Source of the DNA: RGIG990 sp045589455
Lineage (GTDB): Bacteria > Verrucomicrobiota > Kiritimatiellia > RFP12 > UBA3636
DNA: 64,000 nt
Assembly (NCBI GenBank): GCA_045589455.1
Contig: JAZNPC010000066.1
Location: forward strand, 62,001 to 126,000
Reading direction: 5' to 3'
Shown here: one piece after another, positions 34,661 through 43,629 of the stretch
How the letters are laid out: each line of letters starts with the position of its first letter
Position numbering within the stretch: the stretch's first letter is position 1
Translations under genes and position numbers: made by a program
The notes under the pieces: generated by a model
Databases searched by the model: none
What the model was told of the DNA's origin: nothing
What the model saw: only the letters and a program-made list of their open reading frames with translations

Positions 34661-34771
34661 AACATACCTGTGTTTTATTTTTCTATGGTATAAAGAGAAC
34701 TAGCTTATTCAAAATTTGCAATGCTCTCATCACGTTATCATTAAACTTATAAAAGCATCTGTTTGAGGTAG

Positions 34772-35971
34772 ATGATGAAGAGAATTAAATTATGTAATAA
34801 TTTACGACTCTCAAGCACAATCATTGTGTTTGTGTTATTCTTCTCTTTATTTAATCATTTGCTCGCAGAGCAAGTAGAGACTTCCTCTTTAGATAGTAAA
34901 TATTCGGGTACATTTTTTGTTCCAGGTGTTGATAAGACCACCATTGTTTATGATAGCAATAAAACATATAATGATAGTAATATGTGTTGGGCCCATGCTT
35001 TTGCTTGTATGGTGGCATGGTATCAAGATATGCTTGAATCTGTCGGTGTAGAAATTTCGGCAAAGGAATTACGTGAACCTATAGCAATAGTTAATGCGCT
35101 TAAGGAATCAAGTGGTAATTTTTCTGGTTCCTTTTCTCGAGGTATACATTACTACATAATAGAGGATGGTTATATGCTGTCTTATATCAATGCGGCAGCA
35201 TGGAATCCTATTCGTCCAACAGCTTACAAGGGGTACGATAGAACAAATGTAGAGGAGACTTTTTCTTCTTTAGAAAGCTTTTCTCAATTGCTTTTTGATA
35301 ATTTATATAAAGGTGTAGCTTTTGCAGATTTGTATTATCCTAATAGCGTAGGTGGTCATGCAGTAGCAATTTGGGGAGCAGAATTTGAAAATAGTGTAGT
35401 TAAAGCTGTGTATATTTCAGATTCAGATGATAATAAGGATGGTTTTGTACGATATTCAGTTGTTTGTGAGGATGGATGGGTAAGATTAAGCGGGCATTGG
35501 GCTCCAAGAATCCATGCGCTAACCTTTCTTTGGGCTCCTAATGGTGTAGATTGTCCAGTCCCTTCAAATCCGACAGAGGAAGTTACATCTGTTACACTTA
35601 CTTCGAAAGAAGGGGCGAGTGTAATCATTAAAATACCTCATACATCTACTTGGATGAAAGAATATCTTAAAATCTATCCCAATACTTATGAAGAACAGCT
35701 TTATGATGATTCAGATGGAGATGGCTTCACAGATATAGAGGAATATGTGGTTGGGAGTAATCCTAATGACAATACAGATTGTCTTAAAATAACAAATATT
35801 ACCTTTGAGACAGATGGTTTACCAACGATTGAGCACTATCCGAGATCAAATGATGGCGTGGCAGAATTTATAATTCAAGGGTCAAAAAACCTTGATGGAC
35901 CATGGAGCACTCATACAAAAACAAACACCACCCATCGTTTCTTTCGCGTAATAGCAAAACCTATAGATTAA
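34772..35971 (+). CDS. IdeS-like (peptidase family C66) secreted cysteine protease
   Basis: The 399-residue protein has a signal peptide (residues 1-32, cut near LLA-EQ). The catalytic pattern follows the streptococcal IgG protease IdeS/Mac: C72 in NMCWAHAFACMVAWYQD, H196 in GGHAVAIWGAEF, and D217/D219 in AVYISDSDDNK, with the same His-to-Asp spacing (21 against 22). A calcium-type repeat DDSDGDGFTDIEEY (312-325) and a C-terminal beta domain ending HRFFRVIAK follow. IdeS cuts the hinge of IgG; whether this enzyme attacks immunoglobulins is inference only. The gene stands alone. Confidence 0.78.
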   Translation: MMKRIKLCNNLRLSSTIIVFVLFFSLFNHLLAEQVETSSLDSKYSGTFFVPGVDKTTIVYDSNKTYNDSNMCWAHAFACMVAWYQDMLESVGVEISAKELREPIAIVNALKESSGNFSGSFSRGIHYYIIEDGYMLSYINAAAWNPIRPTAYKGYDRTNVEETFSSLESFSQLLFDNLYKGVAFADLYYPNSVGGHAVAIWGAEFENSVVKAVYISDSDDNKDGFVRYSVVCEDGWVRLSGHWAPRIHALTFLWAPNGVDCPVPSNPTEEVTSVTLTSKEGASVIIKIPHTSTWMKEYLKIYPNTYEEQLYDDSDGDGFTDIEEYVVGSNPNDNTDCLKITNITFETDGLPTIEHYPRSNDGVAEFIIQGSKNLDGPWSTHTKTNTTHRFFRVIAKPID

Positions 35972-36236
35972 ACCTAAATATGAAAGAAAAAGCATCATTT
36001 AAGGTATAATTAAGTTCGTGGGACTAACAGGAAAATAGGTTTTAACTAACGTTTTAGAATTATCAGTTCTTTGTTTCTCTAATTATTTTTGGCGAAAATA
36101 TTCGTGCTTATTAGTGATTAAAAAATTTTTATTGATGCAAATTTTTGTTTGCATAATAAGTTTATTTATTTTATAATTGTTGTGTAATTTTTAATAAATA
36201 TTCATATTGGTTTGATTTTATACACAAGGAGTTGCT
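35972..36236. other. AT-rich gap before the DUF2851 gene
   Basis: The 265 bases are AT-rich and non-repetitive. They hold the promoter at 36149-36177 and the AAGGAG site before 36237. No ORF or RNA structure was recognised. Confidence 0.6.
36149..36177 (+). promoter_or_regulatory. Sigma-70 type promoter
   Basis: TTGCAT (36149-36154), a 17-base spacer, and a perfect TATAAT (36172-36177), about 60 bases before the DUF2851 start. It probably serves the block up to cysK. Confidence 0.7.
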
Positions 36237-37598
36237 ATGTTTTTATGGTTTCCTAAATTTGGTCAGTGTGTTGCTGAACCACAAATTACGTTGGCGGGAA
36301 ATTCTCGCTGGACAGAGCGTCATATTCAATGTATATGGTATGACCCTTCATTACGCCCTGAATGCCTTCGTACAGATGAAGGAGAAGAATTCTCAATTAT
36401 TAACCCAGGTGTATGGAACCTAGAAGAAGGTCCAGATTTTCTCGGAGCTGAAATTTTATTTCACAAAACAGGAAAGATTCTTAGGGGTGATGTTGAGCTT
36501 CATGTGCGCCCATCTGATTGGGTTGCCCATCGCCATGTTGGGGATGAAAATTACTCAAATCTTATAATGCACGTATGCTGGTTTGGTGGGTATAATTCTG
36601 CACCGCTTCCTCCTCATATACATAATGTTACTCTAAAGGAGCAAATTCTAATACAGCAAAGCTTTTCCTTTGAAAAAATCGCAGTCGCAGCATATCCCCA
36701 TGCAATATTAAATGAGGCGCCTCCTTGTAGCCAACATGTTGCATCTCTATCTAAGGAGCAGCTGTACAAATTATTGCTTACATCTGGAGAGAGTAGACTA
36801 CGAAGAAAAAGTGCTGATATGGCTGCACGCTATGGTGAAGTGGGTGATATTCGTCAGCTTTTCCAAGAGGAGTTTTTTGCTGCACTTGGGTATAAAAACA
36901 ACAAGGAACAGTTCCGTTTATTAGCAAGGTTAGTCCCTCACCATGAGCTTGCTTCAATTCATAATCCGAAGGAACGCTATGCGCTTTTGCTTTCTATGGC
37001 AGGATTATTGAAAAATATGGAAAAGCATCCAAACTATCGCGAGCTATGGGATTTGGCTTGGCAGCTAGGAAGTGCAGATGCAATTGAAGCGTTCCCCTTA
37101 GAATGGAAAAGGAATTCGCTTCGGCCTCAAAATAAACCAGAAAATAGAATTGCTTTAGCTGCTTGGCTTTTTGGTGGGAAAAATCGTCTTTTTGATGATA
37201 TTGTGACTCTGCCACGAAAAACACCTAAAGCTTGGTGGCGGGCTCTCAAAAAACTATTTAAAGAACAGCTTAAGGATGCTGAGCTGATGGAAGTACATCC
37301 TGTTTTAGGACCTGCCCGAATAGTTAGTATAGCTATAAATGTTATAATTCCTATACTCACTATCCAGGATCCAGATTGTATACATCTTGCAGAGGCTTTG
37401 CCTGGAGAAGCAGATAATTCTATTATTCGAGAAACAGCGTTTAGGCTTTTAGGGAGAGACCATAATCCGGCAATTTATAGTAATGCCGCACTATACCAAC
37501 AAGGGTTAATAGAAATTTGGTATAGATTTTGTCTTACTGCGCGTGTAGGATGTTCAAATTGTATCTTGGCAAAATCAATAAAAGAAGGTAAAATATAA
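36237..37598 (+). CDS. DUF2851 family protein
   Basis: The 453-residue protein begins after a good AAGGAG site and shows the DUF2851 pattern: WNLEEGPDFLGAEI, RGDVELHVRPSDWVAHRH, YSNLIMHVCWF. Late in the chain come FCLTARVGCSNC and a short tail. The family occurs mainly in Bacteroidota, Verrucomicrobiota and related groups, and its function is unknown. The conserved Glu/Asp/His residues in the N-terminal part suggest a nuclease-like or other metal-binding centre, but that is a guess. It is followed closely by ybaK. Confidence 0.85.
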   Translation: MFLWFPKFGQCVAEPQITLAGNSRWTERHIQCIWYDPSLRPECLRTDEGEEFSIINPGVWNLEEGPDFLGAEILFHKTGKILRGDVELHVRPSDWVAHRHVGDENYSNLIMHVCWFGGYNSAPLPPHIHNVTLKEQILIQQSFSFEKIAVAAYPHAILNEAPPCSQHVASLSKEQLYKLLLTSGESRLRRKSADMAARYGEVGDIRQLFQEEFFAALGYKNNKEQFRLLARLVPHHELASIHNPKERYALLLSMAGLLKNMEKHPNYRELWDLAWQLGSADAIEAFPLEWKRNSLRPQNKPENRIALAAWLFGGKNRLFDDIVTLPRKTPKAWWRALKKLFKEQLKDAELMEVHPVLGPARIVSIAINVIIPILTIQDPDCIHLAEALPGEADNSIIRETAFRLLGRDHNPAIYSNAALYQQGLIEIWYRFCLTARVGCSNCILAKSIKEGKI

Positions 37599-37639
37599 AG
37601 CAATTTATAAGTTAATTTATCTTTTCAAAAGGCAAGGAA

Positions 37640-38128
37640 ATGAGCAAGGAGTCAAAGGACTTTCCTGTAACGCCAGGTATTCGTGTTTTGCGTGCAGCTA
37701 AGGTACAATATGAGGCACAAAAATATACCTATGAAGAGCATGGTGGCACGGGCCAATGTGCGGAGGTTCTAGGTATAGATGAGCACCATGTGATTAAGAC
37801 TATAGTCTTAAAAACGGATGCAGGCAAGCCTTTTATTGTTCTTATGCACGGAGATAATGAAATATCACAAAAGGAGATGGCACGAATTCTGAAGGTGAAG
37901 CATACAGAACCATGCACAGTGGATGAAGCACAAAAGTATAGTGGATATTTTTGTGGAGGAATAAGTCCTTTTGGTTTTCGTAAGCAGGTGCCAGTATATG
38001 CTCAAAAAACAATTTTTGATTTAGATTGGATTGTAATAAATGGAGGAGCAAGAGGCTTCTTTGTTAAAATTAAACCAGAGGTTTTAAAAACGGTTGTAAA
38101 GGCAGTTCCGGTTGATGCGGAGCAATAG
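37640..38128 (+). CDS. YbaK/EbsC-type aminoacyl-tRNA deacylase
   Basis: The 162-residue protein matches the YbaK fold: VLRAAKVQYEAQKYTYEEHG, the VIKTIVLKTDAGKPF segment, YSGYFCGGISPFGFRK and NGGARGFFVKIKPE. Members hydrolyse mischarged tRNAs, chiefly Cys-tRNA(Pro). The lysine in VIKTIVLK is the usual active-site lysine. It lies between the DUF2851 gene and an MFS transporter gene in the same direction. The exact substrate is inferred from the closest pattern. Confidence 0.9.
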   Translation: MSKESKDFPVTPGIRVLRAAKVQYEAQKYTYEEHGGTGQCAEVLGIDEHHVIKTIVLKTDAGKPFIVLMHGDNEISQKEMARILKVKHTEPCTVDEAQKYSGYFCGGISPFGFRKQVPVYAQKTIFDLDWIVINGGARGFFVKIKPEVLKTVVKAVPVDAEQ

Positions 38129-38144
38129 GGAAGGTTAAGGGAAT

Positions 38145-39377
38145 ATGAATTCCGTTGTTCAGGTTTTTAAAAATTACATTTATAAAGTATGCAGAGAGGG
38201 AGTAGGAGCCGGACTCTTTTTTCCAAGTATTTTTGTGTGGGGTGTGGGTGTTGGCTGTTTTGCTGCAACACTTAACAATTTCATGGTAGAAATACATCAT
38301 GTAAATGGTACAGGACGTGGAATTTTGGAATTTTTCCGTGAGACACCAGGTGTGCTTCTCATTTTCATTTTGGCAATGCTACATAAGCTGTCAAATTGGA
38401 ATGTGCTTCGATTAGGTGCTGCATTTTCATTATTAGCAGCTGGCCTATTGTTAATCCCAACAAAATTTATGGGTGCAGTAATTTTTATAACAATCTTCTC
38501 ATTAGGTGAGCATATTGTTATGCCAGTACGCCAGGTGATTGCAATAAGTATTGCGCGACCAGGCAAAGAGGGTGAATCTCAAGGAATGGTCACAAGTGCA
38601 ATTAGTGCAGGTACTGTGGTTGGTTCACTTATTGTGGCAGGAGTATTTTATGCTTTGCCAAAATATTTTGGAGTTGAAGAACTTCGCATAATGTTCAATA
38701 CTGTGTGGTGCATCATCATCGGCTTACTTATTGTCAGTGTCTGCCTAACCTTGATGGGAAAGGTTGATGATATTAAAGGTAAAAGACCTAACTTGTATTT
38801 CAATAAAAAATACTGGCGTTTCTATACATTAGAGCTGTTTTATGGTGCCCGTAAGCAGGTTTTTCTAACTTTTGGACCACTCCTACTCATTAAAGGCTAT
38901 GGTATGGACACAAAGCAAATTGCAACATTACTTGGTGTCAGTGCATTGATTACAGCTCTTTTTGGTGGACGTTTAATCGGCAAAATTGTTGATTATTTTG
39001 GCTATCGTAATGTTATGATTTATGACACAGTCATACTTGGAATTGTATGTCTCATGTATGGATTTGCAGATAAAATTTTCCCTAAGCATATTGCAATATA
39101 TGTTGTTTGCATCACCTATATTTTGGATATGCTTATAAGCCACGCTGCAATGGCTTCATATGTCTACGCATCAACACTTTCTAATTCGAAGGAAGAATTA
39201 ACAGCAACATTATCTTCAGGTATATCAATTAATCATGTAATTTCAGTGCTTGTTGCTTTAGCAGGTGGAGTTGCTTATGACAAATTTGGGCCAGGCGCTC
39301 TTTTCAGCTTTGCTGCATTGATGGCTGTTGCTAATACTTTATTTGCTACAACAATTCCTCGAATTAAAACAAAATAA
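38145..39377 (+). CDS. MFS transporter
   Basis: The 410-residue protein has about 10-12 hydrophobic segments in two halves, separated by a basic cytoplasmic loop near residue 205 (MGKVDDIKGKRPNLYFNKKYW). The second half carries a MFS-type loop GGRLIGKIVDYFGYRNVM. The N-terminal half has the fragment RETPGVLLIFILAML. The substrate is unknown. It starts 17 bases after ybaK and is followed by cysK, so it may be involved in export or uptake linked to sulfur metabolism, but nothing in the sequence proves this. Confidence 0.8.
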   Translation: MNSVVQVFKNYIYKVCREGVGAGLFFPSIFVWGVGVGCFAATLNNFMVEIHHVNGTGRGILEFFRETPGVLLIFILAMLHKLSNWNVLRLGAAFSLLAAGLLLIPTKFMGAVIFITIFSLGEHIVMPVRQVIAISIARPGKEGESQGMVTSAISAGTVVGSLIVAGVFYALPKYFGVEELRIMFNTVWCIIIGLLIVSVCLTLMGKVDDIKGKRPNLYFNKKYWRFYTLELFYGARKQVFLTFGPLLLIKGYGMDTKQIATLLGVSALITALFGGRLIGKIVDYFGYRNVMIYDTVILGIVCLMYGFADKIFPKHIAIYVVCITYILDMLISHAAMASYVYASTLSNSKEELTATLSSGISINHVISVLVALAGGVAYDKFGPGALFSFAALMAVANTLFATTIPRIKTK

Positions 39378-39412
39378 GCATTTTATTATATAAGATAGAG
39401 AAAGCTACGGAT

Positions 39413-40318
39413 ATGAATGTTAATGAAACAATTTTAGATACAATCGGTAATACACCTTTAATTCGATTGAATAAATTAACAGCAGAGTGCAAAGCAAATA
39501 TTTTTGCTAAAGTAGAGTATTTTAATCCTGGTGGTTCTGCAAAAGATCGTGTTGCTTTAAAAATGATTGAAACAGCAGAAAAGCAGGGCTTGCTTTCTCC
39601 TGGAGGACTTATTATAGAACCAACAAGTGGTAATACAGGAATTGGCCTAGCATTAGTTGCTGCAGTAAAAGGGTATCATTTAATTTTGACAATGCCAGAT
39701 ACAATGAGTATTGAGCGCCGTCGTTTACTTGCTGCTTATGGTGCTGAGGTTGTGCTAACCCCAGGTGCCGATGGCATGGCTGGATCTATTGCTAAAGCAA
39801 AAGAACTACAGGAGGAAAATTCAGGTTCATTTATCCCACAGCAATTTGAAAATCCAGCAAATTCATATGCTCATTTTACAACAACTGGTCCAGAAATTTA
39901 TTCAGCATTAGATGGTGATATTGCTTGCTTTGTTGCAACAGTTGGTACCTCTGGCACACTTTCCGGAACGAGCCGCTACCTATGTGGTAAGTGCAATGAT
40001 TTGCATGTGGTTGCTGTTGAACCAGCAGCTTCACCAATGATATCACAAGGAAAATCTGGAGCTCATAAAATTCAAGGAATTGGAGCTAATTTTGTTCCAC
40101 CAATTCTTGATAAATCTGATTATAATGAAATTATAACAGTTGCTGATGAAACAGCAATTACTCTTTCTAAGGATGCTGCAATTAAGGAAGGTTTGCTAGT
40201 TGGTATTTCTTCAGGTGCTGCACTTGCTGCAGCAATTGAAGTTGGTAAGCGAGAGAAATTTGCAGGGAAGAATATTGTTGTTCTTTTGCCTGATTCAGGC
40301 GAACGCTACTTAGCGTAG
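39413..40318 (+). CDS. cysK: Cysteine synthase (O-acetylserine sulfhydrylase)
   Basis: The 301-residue PLP enzyme shows NPGGSAKDRVALKMIE with the PLP lysine, PTSGNTGIGLALVAA with the substrate loop, GTSGTLSG for phosphate binding and VGISSGAAL. It makes cysteine from O-acetylserine and sulfide. The chain ends DSGERYLA, whereas relatives usually continue with STPLF or a little more. The repeat-rich DNA begins right after the stop, so the last few residues may have been replaced when the element arrived. Confidence 0.93.
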   Translation: MNVNETILDTIGNTPLIRLNKLTAECKANIFAKVEYFNPGGSAKDRVALKMIETAEKQGLLSPGGLIIEPTSGNTGIGLALVAAVKGYHLILTMPDTMSIERRRLLAAYGAEVVLTPGADGMAGSIAKAKELQEENSGSFIPQQFENPANSYAHFTTTGPEIYSALDGDIACFVATVGTSGTLSGTSRYLCGKCNDLHVVAVEPAASPMISQGKSGAHKIQGIGANFVPPILDKSDYNEIITVADETAITLSKDAAIKEGLLVGISSGAALAAAIEVGKREKFAGKNIVVLLPDSGERYLA

Positions 40319-40633
40319 AAAATCCTAAATTAGGCGGTCAGGTTGCATATTCTTCTCGTGATGCACGTGGTGTGATGGCAAATCCTACGCTGGCTCGCGC
40401 CTCACGCAAAGATGCGGAGACCCAGCCTCCTACGCCAAGGCTTCCACCTACATCATAATTACGGTGGACAGGCCGGAGGTTGGGGAGGACACAGAGAATA
40501 GATGATGGGCACTGACGCAGGTGTGTTTGGGAATATCGGAGTAGCGTGCTTTAGCGCGCAAACGTGCTGCAAACTATTAATTACAATAGTTTATAATAAT
40601 TATCACAAGGAGATGCTTATGACACACGAATAG
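40319..40633. other. Repeat remnants and leader of the ORF6N gene
   Basis: GC-rich remnants of the dispersed repeat occupy about 40340-40560. The part at 40377-40402 is an inverted copy (23 of 26 bases) of 41653-41678 on the far side of the next gene. TATAAT lies at 40592-40597. An AAGGAG site at 40607-40612 serves an ATG at 40619 whose frame meets TAG four codons later, directly before the ATG at 40634. Confidence 0.6.
40377..40402 (+). repeat. Left inverted repeat flanking the ORF6N gene
   Basis: Reads GGCAAATCCTACGCTGGCTC followed by GCGCCT. The reverse complement recurs at 41653-41678 with three mismatches. Confidence 0.65.
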
Positions 40634-41524
40634 ATGAAGAATGAAATAGTAATATATCAGCCAGATGAGACAATAAAAGAACTTATTCTAACAATAAGGG
40701 GAACACAAGTTATATTAGATTGTGACTTAGCTAAATTATATGGGGTTAAAACTAAGGTCTTAAATCAATCTGTTAAAAGAAATACAAAGAGATTCCCAGA
40801 AGGTTTTATGTTTACTCTATCAGAAATAGAGATGACTGAACTGGTCACAAATTGTGACCGGTTTGAGAATTTAAAGCATTCTATAGTAGAAGCAAAGGCG
40901 TTTACTGAGCAAGGTGTGGCTATGCTATCTTCGGTACTAAAGTCAGAAACGGCTATAAATGTTAGCATCAGAATTATAGAAGCATTTGTTTCCATGAGAA
41001 AAACATTTTCTCAGTTAACTCCAATTATTAAACAAATAGAAAAATTGGAATATAGGCAAATTTCAAATCAAATAAAGAATGAAGAAAAATTTGAAGAAAT
41101 ATTCCGCATTTTAGATAAACATAAAGAAATTCTCCAGGGCGTGTTTTTTGAAGGGCAGTTGTGGGATGCATGCTCGCTTGTAGAAAAACTAATTTCTCGT
41201 GCAAAGAAATCCATTCTTCTTATAGATAGCTGGGTCAGTATAGACACCCTAGATATGCTAGCCAAGAAGAGAAGTGGGGTAGAAGTAACAATAGTTACAT
41301 CGAAGAAGGGCAACAAGCTAGCGGTCTCGGATGTTTCTAAATTTAATACACAATATCCAACACTTATCCTTAGAGAAAGCGAGGCATTTCATGATCGCTT
41401 TCTTATACTCGACGACCAAGAGTTATATCTAATTGGTGCCTCACTCAAAGACCTGGGCAAAAAGTGTTTTGCCTTTACCAAAATGGATGCTGCCCAAATC
41501 CCCAGCATCCAGGCAATGGTGTAG
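40634..41524 (+). CDS. ORF6N-domain protein with PLD-like C-terminal domain
   Basis: The 296-residue protein has an ORF6N domain at residues 1-95 (LTIRGTQVILDCDLAKLYGV, RNTKRFPEGFMFTLSE), a coiled linker to about 175, and a C-terminal domain with a degenerate phospholipase D-like pattern: SILLIDSWVSIDTLDML and HDRFLILDDQELYLIGASLKDLG. The usual HxK is H-D-R here. ORF6N domains are typical of phage and mobile-element proteins. The ATG at 40634 follows an in-frame TAG that cuts off a better-placed start at 40619. Function is unknown. Confidence 0.8.
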   Translation: MKNEIVIYQPDETIKELILTIRGTQVILDCDLAKLYGVKTKVLNQSVKRNTKRFPEGFMFTLSEIEMTELVTNCDRFENLKHSIVEAKAFTEQGVAMLSSVLKSETAINVSIRIIEAFVSMRKTFSQLTPIIKQIEKLEYRQISNQIKNEEKFEEIFRILDKHKEILQGVFFEGQLWDACSLVEKLISRAKKSILLIDSWVSIDTLDMLAKKRSGVEVTIVTSKKGNKLAVSDVSKFNTQYPTLILRESEAFHDRFLILDDQELYLIGASLKDLGKKCFAFTKMDAAQIPSIQAMV

Positions 41525-41979
41525 CACTTAACATCACCCTTTTGCCATCACGCGCATCACGCTTCCTTGCTCAATAGCCTTGGTGGGTAAGCTCCCCAAT
41601 ACAACAAACCAGCCTCCCAGCCTCCCAGCCTCTCCAACTCCCAGCCTTCCTTAGGCGGGAGCCTGCGTAGGATTAGCCACCACGTTAAGCATCTCGCTAA
41701 AGAATCAAAATCGAACTGCTAAATTTAGGTTAAATTATATCAGATTGCATTGGTGTGTATTGTATGCAGTACTTGGGGTTATGGATGCTATAGTATTCAG
41801 TTGTATACGACTTTCATGGTTGCTGTTTTTGTGAAATTATGCCAAAAATCAAAAAACACCTTGATTTTTGATGCTGTTGTTGCCAAACTAATTTTAGTGG
41901 CACAAATTATGCTAATTTTAAGTGTGCCACTATTCGTAGTATTTTATTCAATTTAACAGAAACAAATTAAAGAGGTCTT
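41525..41979. other. Repeat remnants and AT-rich leader
   Basis: 41544-41588 repeats 6166-6209. A CAGCCTCC tandem run lies at about 41613-41640. The right inverted repeat lies at 41653-41678. A perfect 10-base stem CAAAAATCAA/TTGATTTTTG lies at 41843-41870. A frame of 68 codons at 41750-41956 has no ribosome site or family resemblance and is not accepted. The rest is AT-rich leader for the gene at 41980. Confidence 0.6.
41653..41678 (-). repeat. Right inverted repeat flanking the ORF6N gene
   Basis: Its reverse complement matches 40377-40402 at 23 of 26 positions, so the two copies bracket the ORF6N/PLD-like gene in opposite orientation. Confidence 0.65.
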
Positions 41980-43629
41980 ATGAAATTAATGGATTTTGTG
42001 CGTAGTATCGCATACTGTGCTTTAGTTGCGCTTACTTCAAGCTCTTTGTTGGCAGCATGGGTTGCAAATGAAGAAGCTGGCTTGCTTAAAAATGGCGAGA
42101 TAACAATAACCTATGAGGATGATGAAAATTATCCAGGAGGAATTGTTCTTAAAAGAGTAAAAAGTTTTCCTGCAGGTGAATGGTCTCTGAATTCGCTTGA
42201 GGAAATAGAAGCAGATACAGGACTTGTCCCAACAACAATGGGTAGCAACTTCTGTACTCGAAATAATACTCTGGTTTCATATAGAATTCCTAAAACAATT
42301 CGCAGAATAGAGGATCGTATTTTCTCTTCATGCGATAAGATACGAACTGCTCCAAATCTACCTCCTCAATTAGAGAAAATTGGTTTTGATGCATTCTTTT
42401 GTAATTGGTCTGCTAAAGGCGAAATTGTAATACCGGCAGGAGTGAAAGTTATTGAGCGCAGTGCTTTTTATGGATGTGGCAATATTACTCGTATATCATT
42501 TGCAAAGGGTTCTCAATTAGAGGAAATAGAAACTCTTGCATTTAAGGGATGTCATATGGTTGATGGCGTTTTAGATTTTTCTGTTTGTAAAAATTTGAAG
42601 CGAATTGATCCTGAAGCATTTATGAACTGCGAACCAGATGTAGTCATTTATGGCGATGAATATAAAAAGCGTCTACAAGAAGGGCTAAAGGCTGCTGATA
42701 AGGAAAATAATTATCCTCGTGCTTCAACAGATTGGTTTGCTGGTGCATTTGGTATTGGCGTACATTGGACCACATGGTCTACAGATTCTGAAGGCAACAA
42801 AAATTCCTTTGATGAGGCAGTTGAGTTGTTTGATGTCCCTCGCTTTGTAAATCAAATTAAAGAAACTGGTGCCGATTATATTATATTTACATCTTCATGG
42901 GCAGAGCAGCACCCACCTGCACCATGTCCTGCATTGGATAAAATTATTTCAGGACGCACCACAAAGCGTAATCTCCTTTTAGAAATATCCAAGGCACTTG
43001 ACGCAGAGGGTATTCGAACAATTCTTTATTATAACCATGGTTGTAATGGAGAGGATCCGGAATGGATGAAAGCTGTAGGATATAGTGATAATCGTTTAGA
43101 GGATTTTGGTACAAATATTGTATCAATAGTTCGAGATTTATCATTGAGCTGTGGAAAATATGTCAGTGGTTGGTGGTTTGATAGCCCAGGATCTATTTCT
43201 GATGCAGGTCCACATCAAGTTGCATCAGTTAAAATTGGTAAATATAAATTCCCATTTAGAGAATTAGCATTGGCTGCAAAGGCAGGAAATAAGGATTCTA
43301 TTATTTCAATTAATTCACAGGGTGGTACATTCCTTTATTCTACATGTCAGGAATATTTCAGTGGAGAAGAGTTGATTTATTTTCCTTTGTGCGGACGCAC
43401 CAACGATCAAGGCATGCAAATGCATTTGTGGCTGACAATGGATAACCGTAATTGGGTACACATGGGTAAAGGTTTTTCTGGTTTGCGTTTCAAGGATGAA
43501 GAGCTAGCAGATTTTATCAGCAAGCATACAAAGGATGGATGTGCAGTTACATTAAATGTTGATATAGATCGCAGTGGTTATTTAAATCCAAAGGCAATTG
43601 ACCAGCTCAAGCGAATTAAAGAAAAATAG
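41980..43629 (+). CDS. Secreted LRR protein fused to an alpha-L-fucosidase-like domain
   Basis: The 549-residue protein has a signal peptide (1-26, cut near LLA-AW). Residues about 60-230 are BspA-type LRR repeats (KTIRRIEDRIFSSCDKI, GVKVIERSAFYGC). Residues about 248-549 resemble a GH29 fucosidase barrel: WFAGAFGIGVHWTTWS, the conserved WWFDS (398-402) with D401 in the place of the GH29 nucleophile, and DGCAVTLNVDID. The C-terminus lacks the hydrophobic ending seen in the other LRR proteins. The combination suggests surface glycan binding and cutting; activity is inferred. Confidence 0.78.
   Translation: MKLMDFVRSIAYCALVALTSSSLLAAWVANEEAGLLKNGEITITYEDDENYPGGIVLKRVKSFPAGEWSLNSLEEIEADTGLVPTTMGSNFCTRNNTLVSYRIPKTIRRIEDRIFSSCDKIRTAPNLPPQLEKIGFDAFFCNWSAKGEIVIPAGVKVIERSAFYGCGNITRISFAKGSQLEEIETLAFKGCHMVDGVLDFSVCKNLKRIDPEAFMNCEPDVVIYGDEYKKRLQEGLKAADKENNYPRASTDWFAGAFGIGVHWTTWSTDSEGNKNSFDEAVELFDVPRFVNQIKETGADYIIFTSSWAEQHPPAPCPALDKIISGRTTKRNLLLEISKALDAEGIRTILYYNHGCNGEDPEWMKAVGYSDNRLEDFGTNIVSIVRDLSLSCGKYVSGWWFDSPGSISDAGPHQVASVKIGKYKFPFRELALAAKAGNKDSIISINSQGGTFLYSTCQEYFSGEELIYFPLCGRTNDQGMQMHLWLTMDNRNWVHMGKGFSGLRFKDEELADFISKHTKDGCAVTLNVDIDRSGYLNPKAIDQLKRIKEK

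Noticed and set aside
41750..41956. A frame of 68 residues before the LRR-fucosidase gene
   Set aside because: No ribosome site; a hairpin lies inside it; the hydrophobic look is due to AT-rich DNA.
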